DNA from: Salmonirosea aquatica
GTDB taxonomy: Bacteria > Bacteroidota > Bacteroidia > Cytophagales > Spirosomataceae
NCBI RefSeq assembly: GCF_009296315.1
Contig: NZ_WHLY01000002.1
Location: 4,562,501-4,626,500, forward strand
DNA: 64,000 nt
Direction of reading: 5' to 3'
Part shown: positions 47,149-55,611 of the stretch, piece by piece
How positions within the stretch are numbered: the first letter of the stretch is position 1
How the letters are laid out: each line of letters opens with the position of its first letter
Notes under the pieces: generated by a model
Databases searched by the model: none
The model's input: the letters and a program-made list of their open reading frames with translations, nothing else
What the model was told of the DNA's origin: nothing
Translations under genes and position numbers: made by a program

Positions 47149-47464
47149 CCAAAGTACGCTAAAATATGAACGGAGTCGGATATCAGGGACTCAAAAAAAG
47201 AAAGGCAATCTTCGAAAAAATAACTTGGTTGAAAGCTACGGACGTCCAATCTTATGGCCACGTGTTATCCAGGTGTGGGCAGTTTATGAACTGGGGAAGT
47301 TGGGCAGGTACCCAGACCCGGAGCAAAGCCCCCACAAGAACCTATGGTTGTTTTTGGACTTTAGTTAGTTTACGGTTTTGGCCCTGCATTTGAAGTTAAC
47401 GTTCTTATTCCTAGTTTTGTCGGCGAATACCACGACGTTTGTTCGTTAAAAACTAAATAAGTAG
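47149..47464 (+). promoter_or_regulatory. Intergenic region with a strong putative promoter for the carbamoyltransferase operon
   Basis: TTTG at 47389-47392 and TAGTTTTG at 47412-47419 are spaced by 19 bases, a full match to the Bacteroidota -33/-7 arrangement. The start of transcription would be near 47426, about 39 bases before the GTG. The remaining sequence has a short open frame (47166-47393) that runs through the promoter and shows no coding character. Confidence 0.65.
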
Positions 47465-49327
47465 GTGAAAATATTAGGAATTTCGGCCTTCTACCACGAT
47501 TCGGCGGCGGCACTGATTGATAACGGAGAAATCGTGGCAGCGGCGCAGGAAGAGCGCTTTACCCGCAAAAAGCACGATCCCGGCTTCCCTTCCAATGCAG
47601 TTCAGTTTTGCCTTGAGTACGGGGGCGTGACGCTCAACCAGCTCGATGCCATCGTCTTTTACGACAAACCACTGCTCAAATTCGAACGTTTGCTGGAAAC
47701 CTATTACGCCTTTGCGCCTAAGGGCATCCGCTCCTTCATCACGGCCATGCCCGTGTGGATCAAGGAAAAAATGTTCCTCAAACGCCTGATCAACGAAGAA
47801 CTTGTAAAACTGGGCTACGATAAGAAAAAACCCGTCAAGATTCTTTTCCCCGAACACCATCTCTCCCACGCAGCTTCGGCCTTTTATCCTTCTCCCTACG
47901 AAAAAGCTGCGATACTGACCATTGATGGGGTAGGTGAGTGGGCTACTGCGTCCATTTGTCTGGGCGAAGGCAAGGATATTACCATCCTTAAAGAACTTCG
48001 TTTTCCCCATTCACTCGGACTTCTATACTCTGCTTTTACCTATTTTCTGGGTTTTCGGGTCAATTCTGGCGAATATAAATTAATGGGGCTTGCTCCTTAT
48101 GGAAATCCCTCTTCGCCCGACGTAGACCGCTACATGGATATCATTCTTAAAGAACTCATCGAGTTGAAGGAAGATGGTTCCGTTTGGTTGAATCAGAAGT
48201 ATTTCGACTACGCAACAGGCCTGAAAATGGTCAATGAGCCGGAGTGGGAGCGCCTTTTCGGCTTCAAAAAGCGTAACCCTGAAGATACCCTCGAAGCCGA
48301 GCACTGCAACCTGGGGCTGGCCATACAGCGTGTGACCGAAGAAGCGGTAATCCGTATGGGCCGCGAAGCCAAACGCCTTACCGGTGCCGAATACCTGTGC
48401 ATGGCGGGCGGCGTAGCGCTCAATTGTGTATCGAACGGTAAAATTCAGAAAGCAGGAATTTTCAAGGATGTGTTTATTCAACCCGCTGCGGGTGATGCGG
48501 GTGGGGCGCTGGGGGCGGCGCAGGCTGCCTACCACATCTTCTTCGGCCAGGAACGGAACATTACCTGGAAAAATGACAATATGCGCGGATCATATCTCGG
48601 TCCGACTTTCTCGGATCTGGATGTGGAACTGACCGCCAAAAAATACGGAGCCACCTACACCCGCTTTGAAGATTTTAAAGAACTGAGTAAGGAGGTAGCA
48701 CAACTACTTTCTGAAGGCAATGTGGTGGGCTGGGTGCAGGGCCGCATGGAGTTTGGTCCGCGTGCGCTGGGTGGTCGTAGCATTCTGGGTGATCCGCGCA
48801 ACTCCGAAATGCAGAAGAAACTGAATCTGAAAATAAAATACCGCGAATCGTTCCGGCCCTTTGCTCCCTCGGTTCTGGCCGAAAACTGCGCCGAATATTT
48901 CGATTACGACGGCATTTCACCCTATATGCTGCTGGTACATCCCGTAGCCGAAGAGCGCAGAAATCCGCTGCCAGCGGGTTATGATTCCATGGATCTGCGC
49001 AACAAGCTGTATTACGAGCGGTCGGACCTACCTTCGATTACCCACATTGACTACTCGGCGCGGATCCAAACGGTGCATAAGGAAACCAACCCGCGCTACT
49101 GGGAACTGATCAATGCTTTTAAGGAACTGACGGGCTATGCCGTCATTGTCAATACGAGCTTCAACGTGCGTGGCGAACCCATCGTGTCTACCCCCAATGA
49201 TTCCTATCGTTGCTTCATGCGTACTGAGATGGATTACCTTGTTGTGGGTAACTACCTGTTTGACAAGCGTAAACAACCCGAATGGCAAGAGAAAGACAAT
49301 TGGCAGGAGGAATTCGTACTTGACTAG
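47465..49327 (+). CDS. NodU/SxtI-type carbamoyltransferase
   Basis: 620 residues, GTG start (47465) giving MKILGISAFYHDSAAALID, the family's usual N-terminus. The N-terminal Kae1-like ATPase region has EERFTRKKHDPGFP, HHLSHAASAFYPSPYEKAAILTIDGVGEW and MAGGVALNCVSNGK. The C-terminal YrdC-like part has GRMEFGPRALGGRSILGDPR and NTSFNVRGEPIVSTPNDSYRC. It transfers a carbamoyl group from carbamoyl phosphate to a hydroxyl, here probably of a sugar. First gene of a four-gene set with SGNH, DUF5989 and SxtJ. Contains no GGTACC over 1.9 kb. Confidence 0.95.
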   Translation: MKILGISAFYHDSAAALIDNGEIVAAAQEERFTRKKHDPGFPSNAVQFCLEYGGVTLNQLDAIVFYDKPLLKFERLLETYYAFAPKGIRSFITAMPVWIKEKMFLKRLINEELVKLGYDKKKPVKILFPEHHLSHAASAFYPSPYEKAAILTIDGVGEWATASICLGEGKDITILKELRFPHSLGLLYSAFTYFLGFRVNSGEYKLMGLAPYGNPSSPDVDRYMDIILKELIELKEDGSVWLNQKYFDYATGLKMVNEPEWERLFGFKKRNPEDTLEAEHCNLGLAIQRVTEEAVIRMGREAKRLTGAEYLCMAGGVALNCVSNGKIQKAGIFKDVFIQPAAGDAGGALGAAQAAYHIFFGQERNITWKNDNMRGSYLGPTFSDLDVELTAKKYGATYTRFEDFKELSKEVAQLLSEGNVVGWVQGRMEFGPRALGGRSILGDPRNSEMQKKLNLKIKYRESFRPFAPSVLAENCAEYFDYDGISPYMLLVHPVAEERRNPLPAGYDSMDLRNKLYYERSDLPSITHIDYSARIQTVHKETNPRYWELINAFKELTGYAVIVNTSFNVRGEPIVSTPNDSYRCFMRTEMDYLVVGNYLFDKRKQPEWQEKDNWQEEFVLD

Positions 49328-49331
49328 ACAA

Positions 49332-49426
49332 TTTTGAATGAGTGGATGATGGGATTGTGGATGTTAGGATTTTGAGATTCAACCGTCGACTTTCAAACCC
49401 TCATTCATGCATTCACAATTGATGAC
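49332..49426. repeat. Degenerate intergenic heptad-type tract
   Basis: Starts ATTTTGAATGAGTGGATGAT and continues with GGATT/GGATG units, then CAACCGTCGACTTTCAAACC and CATTCATGCATTCAC. It shares its opening with 50873-50900 and 12050-12076. It separates two genes that otherwise look co-transcribed. Confidence 0.4.
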
Positions 49427-49428
49427 CT

Positions 49429-50568
49429 ATGGCTTCAAAAATCGTAACCAGTATTATCCGCCTAGCCTTTTTGGCCTTGATTTTCGTGTTTCTTTTCTAT
49501 CCCGATAAGTTTCACATCACCTTTGATTATCCTGGTTTTCCACAGAGCGACAGCTTTTACATCCGCCTCACCAAAACGGTTTTCTGGCTGTTATTTCTCA
49601 TCGAAATTCTGCGCATTTTTTATTACGGCGTAGTTAAGAGTAAGGCCAAAGGGTTGGTTGCCAATGTTGTGACGCTGATGGTACCCTTGGTGGTCGTACT
49701 GGTGTTTCTGGAAATCTTCTTCATGTATATTCCTCAGAGCCACGAGGGAGTACTTTCCAAAGCATCGCAAATCTGGTGGGAAAAGTACTGGAAGCCCGTC
49801 AATGCGCAGGGCTACCGCGACAAGGAAATCGAAAAAGGAACGAATAAAACAAACGTACTGGTCATTGGCGATTCGTTTGCTGCCGGGCATGGTCTGGAGC
49901 ATCTGGACGATCGTTTTTCGGATCAGTTGGAAAGTAAGCTGGGCAAGGACCGGTACGTAGTCTATAATTTGGGTGTGTCGGGTTCTGACACGCGTGACGA
50001 AGCCAGACGCCTGATTGAATTCCCGGTCAAGCCCGATGTGATCGTACTACAGTATTTTCCAAATGATATCGAAAAGGCCGCTCGCGAAAACGGCCTTACG
50101 CTCACCGGCGCCGAACCTTATAACGACCTACAGGGACCATTGGCTACGGTAGTCAAAAGGTTTTATTTGCCTAATTTTGTGTACTGGCAATTGCCACACG
50201 CATCGTTCAGTACCTTCGAAAACTTTGTGCAAAAAGCGTACACCGATTCCACCGTCCTGAACGCCCATTTCCGGGATCTATCCCAAATGCTGGCCTACCG
50301 CGACAGCACGGGTGCTAGTATGTATGCGGTTTTTGTGCCGTTCCTGTTCCAATTAGATAAAAGCGCGCAGTATACGAAACCTGTGGAAGAGTATCTGAAA
50401 GCCCATGGTGTGACAGTAGTAACCCTTACGGACGGCATCGCCCAAATTGCCGATAAAGACCGGGTGGTAGGTAAGAACGATGGCCATGCCGGAGCCGCCG
50501 TAAATGCCCTGATGGCCGAGCGGGTTTTTGGAGTGATGGAAGAAAGGGGAAAGCAGGAAAAAAGATAG
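49429..50568 (+). CDS. Membrane-anchored SGNH/GDSL hydrolase
   Basis: 379 residues with about three membrane helices in the first ~105 (IIRLAFLALIFVFLFYP, TVFWLLFLIEILRIFYYG, LVANVVTLMVPLVVVLVFLE), then an SGNH domain. Block I is VLVIGDSFAAGHGLE with the nucleophilic serine near residue 147; block II is YNLGVSGSDTRDEARRL; block III is LQYFPNDIEK; the closing D-x2-H-like site is VGKNDGHAGAAVNALMAERVF. It probably acts on an acyl or carbamoyl group at the outer face of the inner membrane. In the cassette with the carbamoyltransferase. Confidence 0.88.
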   Translation: MASKIVTSIIRLAFLALIFVFLFYPDKFHITFDYPGFPQSDSFYIRLTKTVFWLLFLIEILRIFYYGVVKSKAKGLVANVVTLMVPLVVVLVFLEIFFMYIPQSHEGVLSKASQIWWEKYWKPVNAQGYRDKEIEKGTNKTNVLVIGDSFAAGHGLEHLDDRFSDQLESKLGKDRYVVYNLGVSGSDTRDEARRLIEFPVKPDVIVLQYFPNDIEKAARENGLTLTGAEPYNDLQGPLATVVKRFYLPNFVYWQLPHASFSTFENFVQKAYTDSTVLNAHFRDLSQMLAYRDSTGASMYAVFVPFLFQLDKSAQYTKPVEEYLKAHGVTVVTLTDGIAQIADKDRVVGKNDGHAGAAVNALMAERVFGVMEERGKQEKR

Positions 50569-50722
50569 AAATAAGGGCTTAAATGGGCCGGTCGTATAAA
50601 GCCGAAACGAAGCCTGGTCGTAGGACTTGATAAAAAATTATAAACCCAATAAGTAAAATTCCGGGAAAAACCGATTCATACTTAGGGGCTTTAAAAATCA
50701 ACCAAAAAACTAATAATACGAT

Positions 50723-50872
50723 ATGGATTTTCTCAGAGACTTATTTTCCTTTATGCGGGAGCGCAAAAAATGGTGGCTTGCTCCGGTGATTATTGTCCTG
50801 CTGCTCATTGGTGTACTGATTGTAATCGGTGGCGGTTCGGCGGTAGCTCCGTTTATTTATACTTTGTTTTAA
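50723..50872 (+). CDS. DUF5989 / SxtK-like small membrane protein
   Basis: 49 residues: start MDFLRDLFSFMRERKKWWLA, then one membrane helix (PVIIVLLLIGVLIVIGG) and the short tail GSAVAPFIYTLF. The RERKKWWL-then-helix plan and length match the DUF5989 family, which repeatedly accompanies carbamoyltransferase and SxtJ genes, including sxtK of saxitoxin clusters. Preceded by AT-rich sequence and followed by an intergenic repeat. Confidence 0.85.
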   Translation: MDFLRDLFSFMRERKKWWLAPVIIVLLLIGVLIVIGGGSAVAPFIYTLF

Positions 50873-50931
50873 TTTTGAATGAATGAAGGAGAGATTGAGA
50901 GCATAAAAGTGTAGAGGGTGACAAGCAACAT

Positions 50932-50990
50932 TCACCGCACCGGCGACCCCGTAATTCATTCAATCTCTCATCGCACGGGGGACCCCGTCA
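50932..50990. repeat. Two copies of the CGCACCGGCGACCCCGT intergenic repeat
   Basis: Cores at 50936-50952 and 50972-50988 (the second CGCACGGGGGACCCCGT), separated by AATTCATTCAATCTCTCAT. A third copy is at 17400-17416. A degenerate GAATGAATGAAGGAGAG tract (50875-50906) precedes. The set lies between the DUF5989 and SxtJ genes and ends 10 bases before the SxtJ ATG. Confidence 0.65.
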
Positions 50991-51000
50991 AAACATAACA

Positions 51001-51378
51001 ATGGAAAAACTCACAGAGGCCGAAAAGGCCAAAGCCCAGCTAGTCATCGTAACCGGACTGGTTGTCATTTATTTTATTTTCAAGGCAAGGTACCCCTGGA
51101 TACTCTACGCGGCGGCGGCCATCGGCATTCTGTGCATTGCTATTCCCGTGGTGGGCGACTTAATTGTGAAGGGATGGTTCAAGATAGCCGAAGTACTGGG
51201 TGCCATCAACGGGCGCATCTTGCTATCCATCATCTTCTTTGTGTTTCTATTCCCAATTGCCGTTTTGTCCCGGATGGGACGGAAGAATCCACTCGGATTG
51301 AGAAGCGAAAATAAGGATTCAGCCTTCACTGAGCGCAATCACCGCTACACGGCCAAGGATCTCGATCAGGTTTGGTAG
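51001..51378 (+). CDS. SxtJ-family membrane protein
   Basis: 125 residues, three to four hydrophobic segments (KAQLVIVTGLVVIYFIF, WILYAAAAIGILCIAIPVVGDLI, GRILLSIIFFVFLFPIAVLSRM), then a hydrophilic tail FTERNHRYTAKDLDQVW. The middle GWFKIAEVLGAINGRIL and the tail are typical of SxtJ proteins. Known only by association with carbamoyltransferases, as in saxitoxin clusters. Role inferred: a membrane partner of the carbamoyl-transfer machinery. Confidence 0.9.
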   Translation: MEKLTEAEKAKAQLVIVTGLVVIYFIFKARYPWILYAAAAIGILCIAIPVVGDLIVKGWFKIAEVLGAINGRILLSIIFFVFLFPIAVLSRMGRKNPLGLRSENKDSAFTERNHRYTAKDLDQVW

Positions 51379-51403
51379 GGTTGGGGTACCTTGGGTCAGG
51401 GCA

Positions 51404-52285
51404 TCACTTTTTCTTGCGCATAAGGCGGTCGTGCAGTAGTTTCAGGATACCGTCTTTCAGGCCGACATCGGGCACATGGACGATTTCGGCCCCGGCCCAT
51501 TTCATGGCGGAAAGATAAATATCACCGGCCGGGACAATTACATCGGCACGGTCGGGATTCAGTTGCAGTTTGTGAATACGCTCTTCCAGCGTAAAACTGG
51601 CAATATAATTCCTCATACGCTCGATTTCGGTCACGCTCGCAGCACTTTGGGTGAGCTTGGAGGATAAGTCGAAGAGCTTGTTGATGTTACCGCCCGTACC
51701 TACGGCCTGAATCGGTAACGTATGGTTCACGTTCTCGCCAATCCAGTCACGCACCTGAGTCCAGGCGTTTTTTGATTCCTTACCTTCCAGCAGCCGTACT
51801 GATCCCAGCTTAAAGGATTTGGCTTTCAGTTTTATACGGTCGAGATACACATTCAGTTCGGTGCTGCCGCCACCTACATCCACATGGATGTACTGGCCCG
51901 CGCCCAGGGACTGAACTACAACGTTGTTGACTAATTCTGCTTCTTTCTGTCCGTCGATGATCTGGATGTGGATACCCGTGCGGGCCTCGATCCGGTCGCG
52001 TACCTCCTGGCCATTAGCCGCTTCGCGCATGGCCGAGGTAGCCAGCGCCATGTGATCGTCCACCTCGTGCAGCTCCATCAGGAGTTGGTAGGCCAGCATG
52101 AGCTTCATCATGCGGTCTTCACTGAATAAGGAAATACGCCCTTCTGTGAAGACATCATGCCCCAAACGCAAAGGAAACCGAACATACTCGACTTTTTTGA
52201 AGCGGGTCAGGCCATCGTCGTGCAGTACGGACGAAATCTGCATCCGGGCACCATTGGAACCAATATCTATTGCGGCTAATTTCAA
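51404..52285 (-). CDS. ppx: Ppx/GppA-family phosphatase
   Basis: 293 residues, the short form with only the ASKHA phosphatase core. Motifs: KLAAIDIGSNGARMQIS (phosphate 1), ALATSAMREAANG, HVDVGGGSTELNVY (phosphate 2) and AVGTGGNINKL (adenosine-type loop). It hydrolyses polyphosphate or pppGpp. It lacks the C-terminal HD-like domain of long enzymes. Convergent with the SxtJ gene, 25 bases apart. Confidence 0.92.
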   Translation of the reverse strand: MKLAAIDIGSNGARMQISSVLHDDGLTRFKKVEYVRFPLRLGHDVFTEGRISLFSEDRMMKLMLAYQLLMELHEVDDHMALATSAMREAANGQEVRDRIEARTGIHIQIIDGQKEAELVNNVVVQSLGAGQYIHVDVGGGSTELNVYLDRIKLKAKSFKLGSVRLLEGKESKNAWTQVRDWIGENVNHTLPIQAVGTGGNINKLFDLSSKLTQSAASVTEIERMRNYIASFTLEERIHKLQLNPDRADVIVPAGDIYLSAMKWAGAEIVHVPDVGLKDGILKLLHDRLMRKKK

Positions 52286-52345
52286 GGTATATCCAGTTAA
52301 TGACCGCCAAAAATAGCCATTCAGTCCCGGAATTGCCCCTTTTTC

Positions 52346-53962
52346 CTATTTCTTTTTTGCCGTTCCCAACTCATATAACAGCTTCATCTGTAGCCCCAAG
52401 CCGGTGCGGTCATCGAGGCCGGGTAGGGGCTTGAATCGGTTGTCGAGGAGCAGACTTGCCTGAAGTACAATGGGACTCCAGCGCTTTTCAACGCCGGCCT
52501 GTAGGTTCACATTGTTGATAAGCGGGAAAGGTACGGTGCGCTCGGCGCTTTGCTCACCGAAATCATTGGTAGGAAGTCTGAAATCGAACGATAATTCCTG
52601 CCTGGCCCGCAGGTTCAGAGTGGTACCTACCCCGGCAAAATAGGCGAAATTATGGCCCAGTTCGCCCCGATAGTTCAGATTGAGGGGAATCTGAAACAGA
52701 GTAGTTTCGATTGTGATATTAAAGATCTCGAAACTTTGAGGGAAAGGTTTGGCGTGTTCCTTACGGAAGTCTTCGTGGGTTTTTTCCCGAAATATCCGAT
52801 CATTATAGAATTTCTGGTCTTCCAGTTTCTGGAAGGTCAGCCCCCCTTGCACGGACCAGTGTTTGCCAAGCAAGACCTCATTCCAAACCCCCAAGGCTTT
52901 CGTCCGTCCCTCCCACAGCTGGCCTGCGCCCACCCGGTAGGGGAGTCCCAGGCCAAAATCGGGCAGAAGCCGTTCGTCCTTAGCTACTTTCTCTACCTTT
53001 TGAATGGAAATAGGTACCTCGGTTTTTTGATTGGTCTGCGCTGGTTTTTCCACTTGAGCCAGGCGTTGCTCGGGAGCTGCGGTTCTGGCGGGCTGTGGCA
53101 TCCGGCCTTGCAGACGACGGTAGACGTTCGTGGCCGGTTTGGTATACACAGGAGTGGGCAAGGCTACGATTTCTCCTAGGTCAAGGCGCTCTGAATCGTA
53201 GTTCTTCACGGCTGTTAGCGAAGGCTTAGCTTCAGAATCCAAACCAGTACCTACGGGTAGGGTACCCTTAGAAGGTACTTTGCCGATTGGTTTTGTCAGG
53301 TCTTCCGACTGGCGTATCCCGTTCGGAGTAGGAAGGGCAGCCCCTGGCTTGGGGTCGGTTTTGTAGTCCTGTTCCGAAACGCGGGGGTTGGTATGGACAA
53401 TCGCCTCTTCGGTTGCAGGCAATGGTGCACCCGGTGTTGGGTTGTCTGCCTGCTTCCGCTGGTTCTTTGCGATGCCAGTCTTTTCCGAAACGTCTGGTGT
53501 TTTCCTAAGTTCCGGGTCCGCAACGGGGCGGGCGTCTTCTACGTTTTCGGTGGATTCGATACCGGGCGGACGCTCAATGTATACGGTTCTGCACTCCACT
53601 ACGTACACCGTATCGGGTAGGGGCGAAGAAAGGGGTACTTCTCCGCGGGAAACACCACCCGAAGCAGCTGAGTCGCTACGGACTTGGCTGCTTTTGTCCG
53701 TGGTGGTAAGCTGTTGTTTGAGCGCCTGCATTTCTTTCAGCAAATCCTGATTCTGATTGGATTGGTTGACGTACAACACCACCATGACGGCCGTAGTGAC
53801 GGTAGCCACTGCATAACCCAGCCAATGGCCGTAGGTTTGCCAGAAGGTAGGTGTGGCATGCTGCCGGAAGGCTTGCCAGGCGTCCCAGTCCTGATCCTGA
53901 AAGTCGGGTTGTATACTTTCGAGTTTTCGGCGTAAAATTTCGTCAAATCGGTTAGTTTTCAT
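52346..53962 (-). CDS. Anti-sigma-like membrane protein with beta-barrel-like C-terminus
   Basis: 538 residues. It overlaps the ECF sigma gene by 11 bases, so the two are translationally coupled. The N-terminal ~45 are cytoplasmic and anti-sigma-like (FDEILRRKLESIQPDFQDQDWDAW). One membrane helix follows (GYAVATVTTAVMVVLYV), then a short coiled coil, a long Pro/Thr/Lys-rich spacer (about 90-330) and a C-terminal ~200 residues that read like a small outer-membrane beta barrel (WSVQGGLTFQKLEDQ, FAYFAGVGTTLNLRARQELSF, ending LGLQMKLLYELG). If the barrel part inserts, one protein would link the two membranes; that is inference. Confidence 0.75.
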   Translation of the reverse strand: MKTNRFDEILRRKLESIQPDFQDQDWDAWQAFRQHATPTFWQTYGHWLGYAVATVTTAVMVVLYVNQSNQNQDLLKEMQALKQQLTTTDKSSQVRSDSAASGGVSRGEVPLSSPLPDTVYVVECRTVYIERPPGIESTENVEDARPVADPELRKTPDVSEKTGIAKNQRKQADNPTPGAPLPATEEAIVHTNPRVSEQDYKTDPKPGAALPTPNGIRQSEDLTKPIGKVPSKGTLPVGTGLDSEAKPSLTAVKNYDSERLDLGEIVALPTPVYTKPATNVYRRLQGRMPQPARTAAPEQRLAQVEKPAQTNQKTEVPISIQKVEKVAKDERLLPDFGLGLPYRVGAGQLWEGRTKALGVWNEVLLGKHWSVQGGLTFQKLEDQKFYNDRIFREKTHEDFRKEHAKPFPQSFEIFNITIETTLFQIPLNLNYRGELGHNFAYFAGVGTTLNLRARQELSFDFRLPTNDFGEQSAERTVPFPLINNVNLQAGVEKRWSPIVLQASLLLDNRFKPLPGLDDRTGLGLQMKLLYELGTAKKK

Positions 53963-54566
53963 TTTGCTTATAAGACTGTACCCCCCAGTCCGTAGGAAAC
54001 AGATCGGGATAATATTGTTTAATCAAGTGCTGCAGGCGTGTCCGGGCCCGCACGTAGTGAGAACGTACCGTCGCCTCGTTGACCGCAAGCAATTCGGCAA
54101 TCTCCCGGTGACTGTACCCATCGATGGCATACATCATAAATACGTTGCGGTACACGGGCCGCAATTGCTGTACTAGTTCCAGAATTTCATCCGCTGTGAT
54201 TTTTTCCAAAACCTGATCGTCAAACCGGGTGTAGGGGGCGTCTTCCAGTGTGACGGTGTCCCGCTGGTGCTTCCCGTGCTTACGGTAATAACTAATGGCG
54301 GTATTGATCAGAATGGTTCGCATCCAGGGTTTGAAGGGTTGCTGGAGATCGTATTTCCCCAAGTTCTGAAAAACTTTCAGAAATCCTTCGTTCAATACTT
54401 CCTCGGCGTCTTCGCGGGTAGAGGCATAGCGCAGGCTAATACTTTTGGCATAGCCAAAGTACTGCTTAAAGAGTACCCGCTGTGCCTGATTATCACCGTG
54501 GATGCACGCTTGGAGCACGCTCTCGAAGTCGTTCTCTGAGAAGGAGGTATTTTTCCTGAATAGCAA
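53952..54566 (-). CDS. ECF-type RNA polymerase sigma factor
   Basis: 204 residues. The sigma-2 region has VLFKQYFGYAKSISLRYA, STREDAEEVLNEGFLKVFQNL and FKPWMRTILINTAISYYRK. Sigma-4 has QQLRPVYRNVFMMYAIDGYSHREIAELLAVNEATVRSHYVRAR, a helix-turn-helix that reads -35 elements. Followed by its probable anti-sigma factor with an 11-base overlap. Upstream, a 23-bp perfect inverted repeat (54618-54672) lies in the divergent region, possibly part of autoregulation. Confidence 0.95.
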   Translation of the reverse strand: MLFRKNTSFSENDFESVLQACIHGDNQAQRVLFKQYFGYAKSISLRYASTREDAEEVLNEGFLKVFQNLGKYDLQQPFKPWMRTILINTAISYYRKHGKHQRDTVTLEDAPYTRFDDQVLEKITADEILELVQQLRPVYRNVFMMYAIDGYSHREIAELLAVNEATVRSHYVRARTRLQHLIKQYYPDLFPTDWGVQSYKQNEN

Positions 54567-54617
54567 GGTGAGTAAAGGGTTGCGCTTTTAAAATAGTACG
54601 CCGCAAAGGCGCTGTCC

Positions 54618-54672
54618 GTGGCAATCCACCGATAAATATTAATGATAATAATATTTATCGGTGGATTGCCAC
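54618..54672. repeat. Perfect 23-bp inverted repeat with 9-base loop
   Basis: Arms 54618-54640 and 54650-54672 are exact reverse complements; loop AATGATAAT. Each arm also holds a small internal palindrome, GTGGCAATCCAC, so a cruciform with side hairpins is possible. It lies between the sigma gene start and the lipoprotein gene start, both divergent. There is no T-run on either side, so it is not a standard terminator. Confidence 0.9.
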
Positions 54673-54756
54673 ATTCACTCGACCACTTACGTACTGTCCA
54701 CTGAAACCGGTATCAAAACACAATATTTCTTCAGATCACCTTATAATTTCCAAACT

Positions 54757-55374
54757 ATGAAGTTAACTGTTTTTATGATGGCCTCCGTACTGGGGCTGCT
54801 TATCCTGGGTTGCCAAAAGGACAGCCTTGCCCCGGTAAACGACACCGCATTTGAGGCTATGACGCTATCGGCGGCCCGCTATTCGGTAGAGGCCGATTCG
54901 ACGACTAAAATGAAGTGCAAGGGTAGGTTGATGGAATTGGCCGAGGCCGCTATTCCGGCGGCGGTTACCGCTCACATCAGTGCCAATTACGACGGGGCCA
55001 CGCTGAAATTTGCAGCCACAGACGAGTCGGGTAATGTCGTGATAGGATTGACTCTGGCGGATGGTACCCCCAAAGGCCTTCTGTTTGACAGTGCGGGTAA
55101 TTTCAAGGAGGAATTGAAGCACTACAAGCAGCACGCTAAACTGACCGAGGTAGCGGTGGTCGATTTGCCTGCATCAATCACGGACTATGTGGCAGCTACC
55201 TACGCCGGAGCCGAAATCAAGCATGCCGGAACCAATGAGGCGGGTGAATACTTCGTCATGCTGGTGTCAGACAGCAAACCCGTGGTACTGCTTTTCAATG
55301 CAGATGGAACTTTCAATAAAGCCCTGGATAAGCCCATGCATCATGGCAAAAAATTTGGCCCCGGTCGCAAGTAA
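54757..55374 (+). CDS. Lipoprotein with two PepSY-like repeats
   Basis: 205 residues from ATG 54757. Lipoprotein signal (MKLTVFMMASVLGLLILGC) with lipobox LILGC. The mature protein has two related units, about 90-145 and 155-205: IPAAVTAHISANYDGATLKF...GTPKGLLFDSAGNFKEEL and LPASITDYVAATYAGAEIKH...SKPVVLLFNADGTFNKAL. This is the PepSY-like (putative beta-lactamase-inhibitor-like) repeat. It ends in a basic His/Lys-rich tail. The longer frame from 54661 starts inside the inverted repeat and is rejected. Role unknown; divergent from the sigma factor, so a possible target of it. Confidence 0.85.
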   Translation: MKLTVFMMASVLGLLILGCQKDSLAPVNDTAFEAMTLSAARYSVEADSTTKMKCKGRLMELAEAAIPAAVTAHISANYDGATLKFAATDESGNVVIGLTLADGTPKGLLFDSAGNFKEELKHYKQHAKLTEVAVVDLPASITDYVAATYAGAEIKHAGTNEAGEYFVMLVSDSKPVVLLFNADGTFNKALDKPMHHGKKFGPGRK

Positions 55375-55413
55375 AGAGTAAAATGAGTAAGGAGTAAATG
55401 GCGGATTGCGTGG

Positions 55414-55450
55414 ATAGGGAGACCCAGTTTTGGGTTTCCCTATTTTATTA
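55414..55450 (+). terminator. Intrinsic terminator after the PepSY-like lipoprotein gene
   Basis: 13-bp stem with one G-T pair: ATAGGGAGACCCA (55414-55426), loop GTTT, TGGGTTTCCCTAT (55431-55443), then TTTATTA. Confidence 0.8.
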
Positions 55451-55611
55451 AGCGTCATTGAGCAACCAAAGAGCAATATGATTACTGAAAGAGCAGGTTT
55501 ATAAATAAAAGCAATTGGTATTTATAAATAAGTTACCTATCACAAGTCATTTAATTAAAAGTTTTATGTTACTTCGCAAAATTTGTTTCACCTCGGCTTT
55601 GTGAAGTTGAT

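Noticed and set aside
47166..47393. 75-codon frame before the carbamoyltransferase
   Set aside because: It runs into the -33 element of a good promoter and its translation looks random.
54661..54756. N-terminal extension of the PepSY-like lipoprotein
   Set aside because: It would start within the inverted repeat and place 32 residues before a clear lipoprotein signal.
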